Positions 59,823-64,000 of a stretch of 64,000 nt of DNA are shown here, one piece after another. Below the pieces are notes generated by a model. The model was not told where the DNA came from, made no database searches, and saw only the letters and a list, made by a program, of their open reading frames with translations. Origin of the DNA: Puccinellia tenuiflora (lineage: Eukaryota; Streptophyta; Magnoliopsida; Poales; Poaceae); the NCBI GenBank assembly GCA_012064385.1, contig QRDG01000535.1, positions 284,068-348,067 of the forward strand, read 5' to 3'. A program made the position numbers and the translations under genes. The first letter of the stretch is position 1. Each line of letters starts with the position of its first letter.

Positions 59823-62800
59823 TGTAGCGCCCCGACCCCGGAATTATACAGAGAGGCTATGTAGTCAACACATCCATCAATGTATAAAACAAAGATCGAG
59901 ACTTGTGGAACAGAACTGGCACCAAAGCATGACTCTACGACACAAAACATTTATAAAGCAACTCATATAACGAGAAGAATACAAATATTACAAACAAAAG
60001 GATCACAGATCCAACAATTCAACAAGCGGAAGCGGGTAGTGTTGTCTAACAACAAGAAGCAAATATATGGCCTAAGAGGCCTACAATAAACATCACCCAA
60101 GCCAGCTTGTTCCACGGTCCCAAGCTGCCACCTGGGAACCCCAGACTAGTAGTCGACGTCAACGAAGAACCCACCTAGCTGCTCGGTGTCGTCCTCCTCT
60201 GAAATACAAAATCATAGAGGCAGCAAAGAGAGACTGAGTACGATGTACTCGCAAGTTTAGTAGGGCGATATAGGCCCAATGACTGACGGAGGCTCTAAAG
60301 CTTTATATGTAGTTATTTTTGCATAAAGCCAGTTTTCAATAAAAGATATGAAAGACACAAGGCTTCGTCTATTCAGAATATTTTTCATAAAAGGGGATAA
60401 GAGGGTAAACATCTCATCTTCGGTTCTCAGCGAACCTACTTACAACCATCACCACTCATCTCACACAAAGGCACTCCCTCGACTCACCCTCGAGGAAATG
60501 AACCTTTATCTCAAGTTGATTAATGCAACCTTTAGCTGCCATATCAATTAGGTTAAAAGTTATCTATGAGCTGATCCGCCTTTCCCAAGAGTTGTCCATA
60601 ACCGTGGACACGGCTTTTCGAAAAGATTAAACCCTGCAGGGGTGTACTAATTTACCCATCGGTACCGTCCGGCTCACCTAGTTGGCCCTCTTCCGGGGAA
60701 GGCCGGCGAGTGGGCGCGGTTAGACCTTTACATTGCATGAGACTATCCAAGAGTCATCTGTGGCCACAGGACAGGTTTCAGCGCCTATTTCAGCACCCCG
60801 CCCCATCGCCACGCCCTAAACTCCACATCATTCTCTTTCCACCCACACAACTCACACGCAAATGGAAACCGAACTAGAGGACCCTTGGATACGCCCGCAC
60901 AACTTATTCGGTCAGAGGGGGTTCCATATGCCCCCACCTCCGGAAGCACGCTCGTTTTTCTTGGTTCTAGCTAAAAGCACTCTCAGCCTAGGCGACAAGA
61001 ATGAGGCAAACCACCCTCCCCGAGGGCAACTCATCCAAGCCTTTAACAAATTAATTAAGCATCACATTTATCCACCATGCCCGAATCATTCCATCAATCA
61101 TCAAATAAAATATGGAATTCAATATGGACATAACTAGTATTTCAGCTAAGCATTTCTAAGCATGGCTAAGCATATATCCAACAATATATTTGTATCCGGC
61201 CAACACATCAACACTAGGGTTCATAGGTAGGGATACATGTGATTGGCTCGGGGAAGACATGCAATCATAGGATATTCTCATAATTACCAAAAGACATTTG
61301 AACCGCATGCAATATTATGGTGGATAAAATAATTTGATAAAAGCATAGGATACTAGATGCCAAGAAGGTTAGGTTATCTCTTGCCTTGCTGCCCGGGAGT
61401 GAAGCACTGATCGTCGGGGTAGTTAGAGAGACCCTCGGCTCCGGAATCTATCGATACCCCAAAAGAAATACAAACACACATAAATCACAGAACACAATGT
61501 GCAATGCTCAGTCACATGATGGCATGTCAAATTGATGCAAGGATATTAACATTTAATTGATCTAACAATTTAAATGGAGTTCCAAATAATTAGTGCAATT
61601 ATTTGGAAGCAACCCCATATTTATCTTAGTGATCACACTCTTTATAAATCATTAGATTATTAGAGAAGTGGCTCAATTATGCATGAACATGACATGAAAG
61701 GATAGGTTTCGTTCTTCCGACCAATTCGGTAATTTATTTGTAATTTTCGGAGTACCGATGAAATAAATAGCAAATTAATTAAATAATTAAAATTTAATTC
61801 ATTTAACCAATTTATGGATAACATCAAATAAATATTTGTGGTCATGACATGATATCAGCATGGTTGAGTAGCATTTGACATGTTGATCACATTGGTATTT
61901 TATTTGTAATTTTTGGACAATTATTTAATAAGTTATGAATTCTTCCTAATTTGGTATTAATTAACCCATTTTAGGAATTCTTAGATAGAAATCAAAAATA
62001 TAAACTCAAAAGATCATTACAATTGTTTCAACAGATAGAGTTTTGTCTTTCTGAACATTTTGATATTTTATTTGCTATTTTTGGAGCACTATTAAATAGT
62101 TACCAATTATTTGATTTTGTTTTAGCTCCAAAAAGAAAAAAAAAAAGGAAAAACCCAGAGAGGCCGGCCAGGCCGGGGTGCAGGCCAGCCATATTGGCCG
62201 GGCCACAACCGAGAGGCCCCGGCCACTGGGCCGGCCCATATGGCCGGGCAGGGACCCGAGAGGCCCCGGCCACCGAACCGGTCAGGCCGGGGGGCCAGGC
62301 CGGGCGCGCACGCACGCGGCGGCACCCGACGGAGGAAAAATGGCCGCGACGACCATGCTCCGGCGGCGCTACGCGGCTACGCGTGTGCCCAACAGGCGCG
62401 CCAGATGGGGCGGTAGCAGAGCGAGTGCAAGGAGATGGAGAGGGAGGCACAGGGCGAGGTGTGCGTGATCGACGGCGCAAGGCCGCGGCGGGCGGCGGCG
62501 GCATCCGCACGGACGCGAGGATGCAGAGGGGGAGGGGGAAGAGGAAGTTGTCCCGGGGACGCGCGGACTCACCCTGAACGGCTGGGGAAGCTTGGCGTGG
62601 CCGGAGGAGGTCCGAGGCGACGGCAATTTGGCGAGGACGACGACGGCACGCGGCGGACGGCGTCGGAAGGGAACTGAGCGATTAGCTCGCGTCCGGCCCT
62701 CCCATCAAGCGGGCTTCAGCGGGGAAGATGGAGGGCGACGAGGCAGGTCTTCCAGCGCGATCAGCTCGCCCCGAGGTCGATGGAGACGACGGCGATGCGA

Positions 62801-63690
62801 CGGCGGACGGCGGCATCTCGGGAGCTCGCTAGGGTTCGGTACGATCCGGAAAAACGGGGAGATCAGGGGGGGAAAAGGAGAGGGGGCAGTTGCGCGTCCT
62901 CGGCAGGTCCTTGACCACCGAGAGGGGGGCCGTGGGTGGGCACGGCGGCATGGGCGGGCGCGGCCACGGCATGGCGCCAGTGACAGCCATGGAGGCCACG
63001 GTGAGAAAAAAAGAAAAAGGAAAGGGAGAATTTTGGATACCCCCCTGGCAGATTTAACTTAATTACAAAGAGGTCCTGCAGCAACTTTTAACAATTTAAC
63101 TGGGCCTTTATACAATTTTTATAAAATGTGTCAAAATTCACATAGGCTCCCTTTAACCCTTAGGTACCCCACAAAATTTGGTGAGGCAAAATAAATTATT
63201 TTGACCAACATTTGTTCATAGCTTATTTAAGGTAATTTTGGGCAATTTCCAAATTGTATTTAATTGGAGCATTTAAGCATTCCCAAAAATTGTAAAAATA
63301 TTCATGGAGGCTCTAACCATAGCATTGAGGCTCCCCATGATTTTAGTTTGAATTTTTGGAAAACTTTTCTTGGTCCAAAATAGGAATTGAATTAAGCCAA
63401 ATTGAATTCTCAAATTTATTTATTTGATTGGCATTTATAAAAATAAATTCTTAGAACTTCCGGGACAATTTGGAAACTCAAGAATAAGTTGGTTTGGCCA
63501 TTTTGGGCAAAGCATTTCATTTTTGGAAATTTGAGGAAGGGTTTTGCTTCCTTTGTTTTAAGGTGTTGCTTTGTTTCCAAGTGTTGCTTTACTTATAATT
63601 AGCAATTTAAATAATTATGCCATGATGCAATACAAAGCAAAAAGTGAAAATTTGGCCCATATTTTAGGGTACCAAATCTGGGCTGTTACA
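59823..63690 (-). repeat. 5' LTR of the LARD-like element
   Basis: 3868 bp, aligning end to end with 53977-57844. Scattered single-base changes and 1-3 bp indels are visible (for example near 59938, 60213, 60590 and 60835), with net length unchanged. Confidence 0.92.
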
Positions 63691-63726
63691 CCATCCGAGT
63701 CAGCCGCAGCAAGAACCGCCACAGCC

Positions 63727-63762
<36 letters not shown>

Positions 63763-64000
63763 GCAGCAAGAGACACCGCAGCCGCGACCGCAGCCACAAC
63801 CCGCTCCGACACAACCGCCACGGCCCATCTCCTCCGAAGCAGCAGCAGCATCAGAAACAGAAGGCACCCGCGCCCACTATGGCCGGAAATTCCGCCGAAG
63901 AAAACTATACCCGGCACGGCCGGAACAGCAGCAGACAGAGCTGCCACCGCGGCCGGGAAAGCACCGGATAAAACTGCAACCACCGCAGCCGGGAAAGCTC

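Larger units (their letters stand above)
53977..63690 (-). mobile_element. LARD-like LTR retrotransposon without gag or pol
   Basis: 9714 bp with ends TGTAGCGCCCCGACC and GGGCTGTTACA, flanked by exact CCATC duplications (53972-53976 and 63691-63695). Two LTRs of 3868 bp each (53977-57844 and 59823-63690) surround only 1978 bp of interior. On the minus strand the primer site TGGTATCAGAGC abuts the LTR at 59822, and the purine tract AAGGGGGGTAGAAT abuts the other LTR at 57845, which sets the orientation. The interior has no frame resembling gag, protease, integrase or reverse transcriptase. The structure matches the large-LTR, non-coding derivatives called LARDs. Confidence 0.93.
50218..64000 (+). 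mobile_element. Gypsy-related element with Transposase_28 gene, runs off the window
   Basis: Candidate 5' LTR at 50218-51080, then a leader with its own TATA (51632) and a 5'-UTR intron, then the Transposase_28 gene from 52157. It is interrupted by another LTR element at 53977-63690 and continues to the window end. The 3' LTR and target duplication lie outside, so the left border rests on the TGTGGGG...CCCCCGACA ends only. Confidence 0.6.
52157..64000 (+). pseudogene. Transposase_28 ('putative gypsy type transposon') protein, broken and interrupted
   Basis: Exon 1 (52157-53097) encodes the conserved domain (WLVRTRRIPPGVECR; FERGFGLPASVFFRNFLDSFGLQPHHL; WQRSFFYVKN). The frame slips by one base in the GGGG run at 52788-52791, and the downstream frame continues with RAEGLTADDQLATFISRRV. 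Phase-consistent introns are visible at 53098-53198 and 53639-53728. Exon 2 is acidic and ends with a TAG (53580-53582) just before a KKRRVK basic stretch. Exon 3 (from 53729) is proline-rich, is split by the LTR element at 53977, and resumes after 63695 in the same frame with a glutamine run encoded by CAG/CAA. The role of this domain is not established; it is common in grass retrotransposons. With a frameshift, a stop and a 9.7-kb insertion, this copy is dead. Confidence 0.75.

Overview
The window is plant nuclear DNA, most likely from a Pooideae grass of the Triticeae type. Two intron-bearing or UTR-spliced plant genes sit in a dense bed of nested transposons, and the LTR families look like those of wheat and barley relatives (LTRs opening TGATACGTCTCC and TGTAACAGCCCC, CACTA elements with GTGGCGCA hairpins, a Stowaway MITE). 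Family assignments are from pattern recognition; no database search was run.

Layout. (1) 1-9180, minus strand: most of an M1 zinc aminopeptidase gene (APM1 family), 17 complete coding exons plus the start of an 18th, with small elements in its introns. (2) 10068-35960: a 22-23 bp minisatellite (unit opening TAACTCTATCA) split into three blocks by two LTR retrotransposons. The first (10578-27431, minus strand, TSD GTAAC) is a gag-only element whose left LTR carries a 4.7-kb solo LTR (TSD GAAGT) and whose right LTR carries a 1.75-kb CACTA transposon (TSD CAA). The second (27747-35530, plus strand, TSD GTAAC) is a young gag-only Gypsy-type element. (3) 36061-42168: a 480-bp hAT-like element, an unassigned GC-rich island, a decayed L1-type LINE, and a small inverted-repeat element. 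(4) 42238-45621: a Mutator-like element with ~160-bp terminal inverted repeats and an exact 9-bp TSD. It carries a GC-rich, non-transposase interior and a nested hAT element with an exact 8-bp TSD. It abuts the apparent 5' leader of the next gene. (5) 45631-49270, plus strand: a DUF641/GIL1-IRKI family gene with an intronless 419-codon reading frame and probable 5'-UTR splicing. (6) 49270-50217: intergenic DNA with a promoter-like TATA region. (7) 50218-64000: a larger retrotransposon running off the window that encodes a broken Transposase_28 ('putative gypsy type transposon') protein. It is interrupted by a 9.7-kb LTR element (53977-63690, TSD CCATC) with two 3868-bp LTRs and only ~2 kb of non-coding interior. 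That element is of the same family as the solo LTR in region 2.

Only the two host genes appear functional. The coding remnants seen in the transposons are broken by frameshifts or stops, and neither gag-only element nor the large-LTR element has a recognisable polymerase, so they would depend on enzymes from elsewhere. Target-site duplications give clear insertion orders: minisatellite, then both retrotransposons, then CACTA and the solo-LTR progenitor; and Mutator-like element, then hAT.
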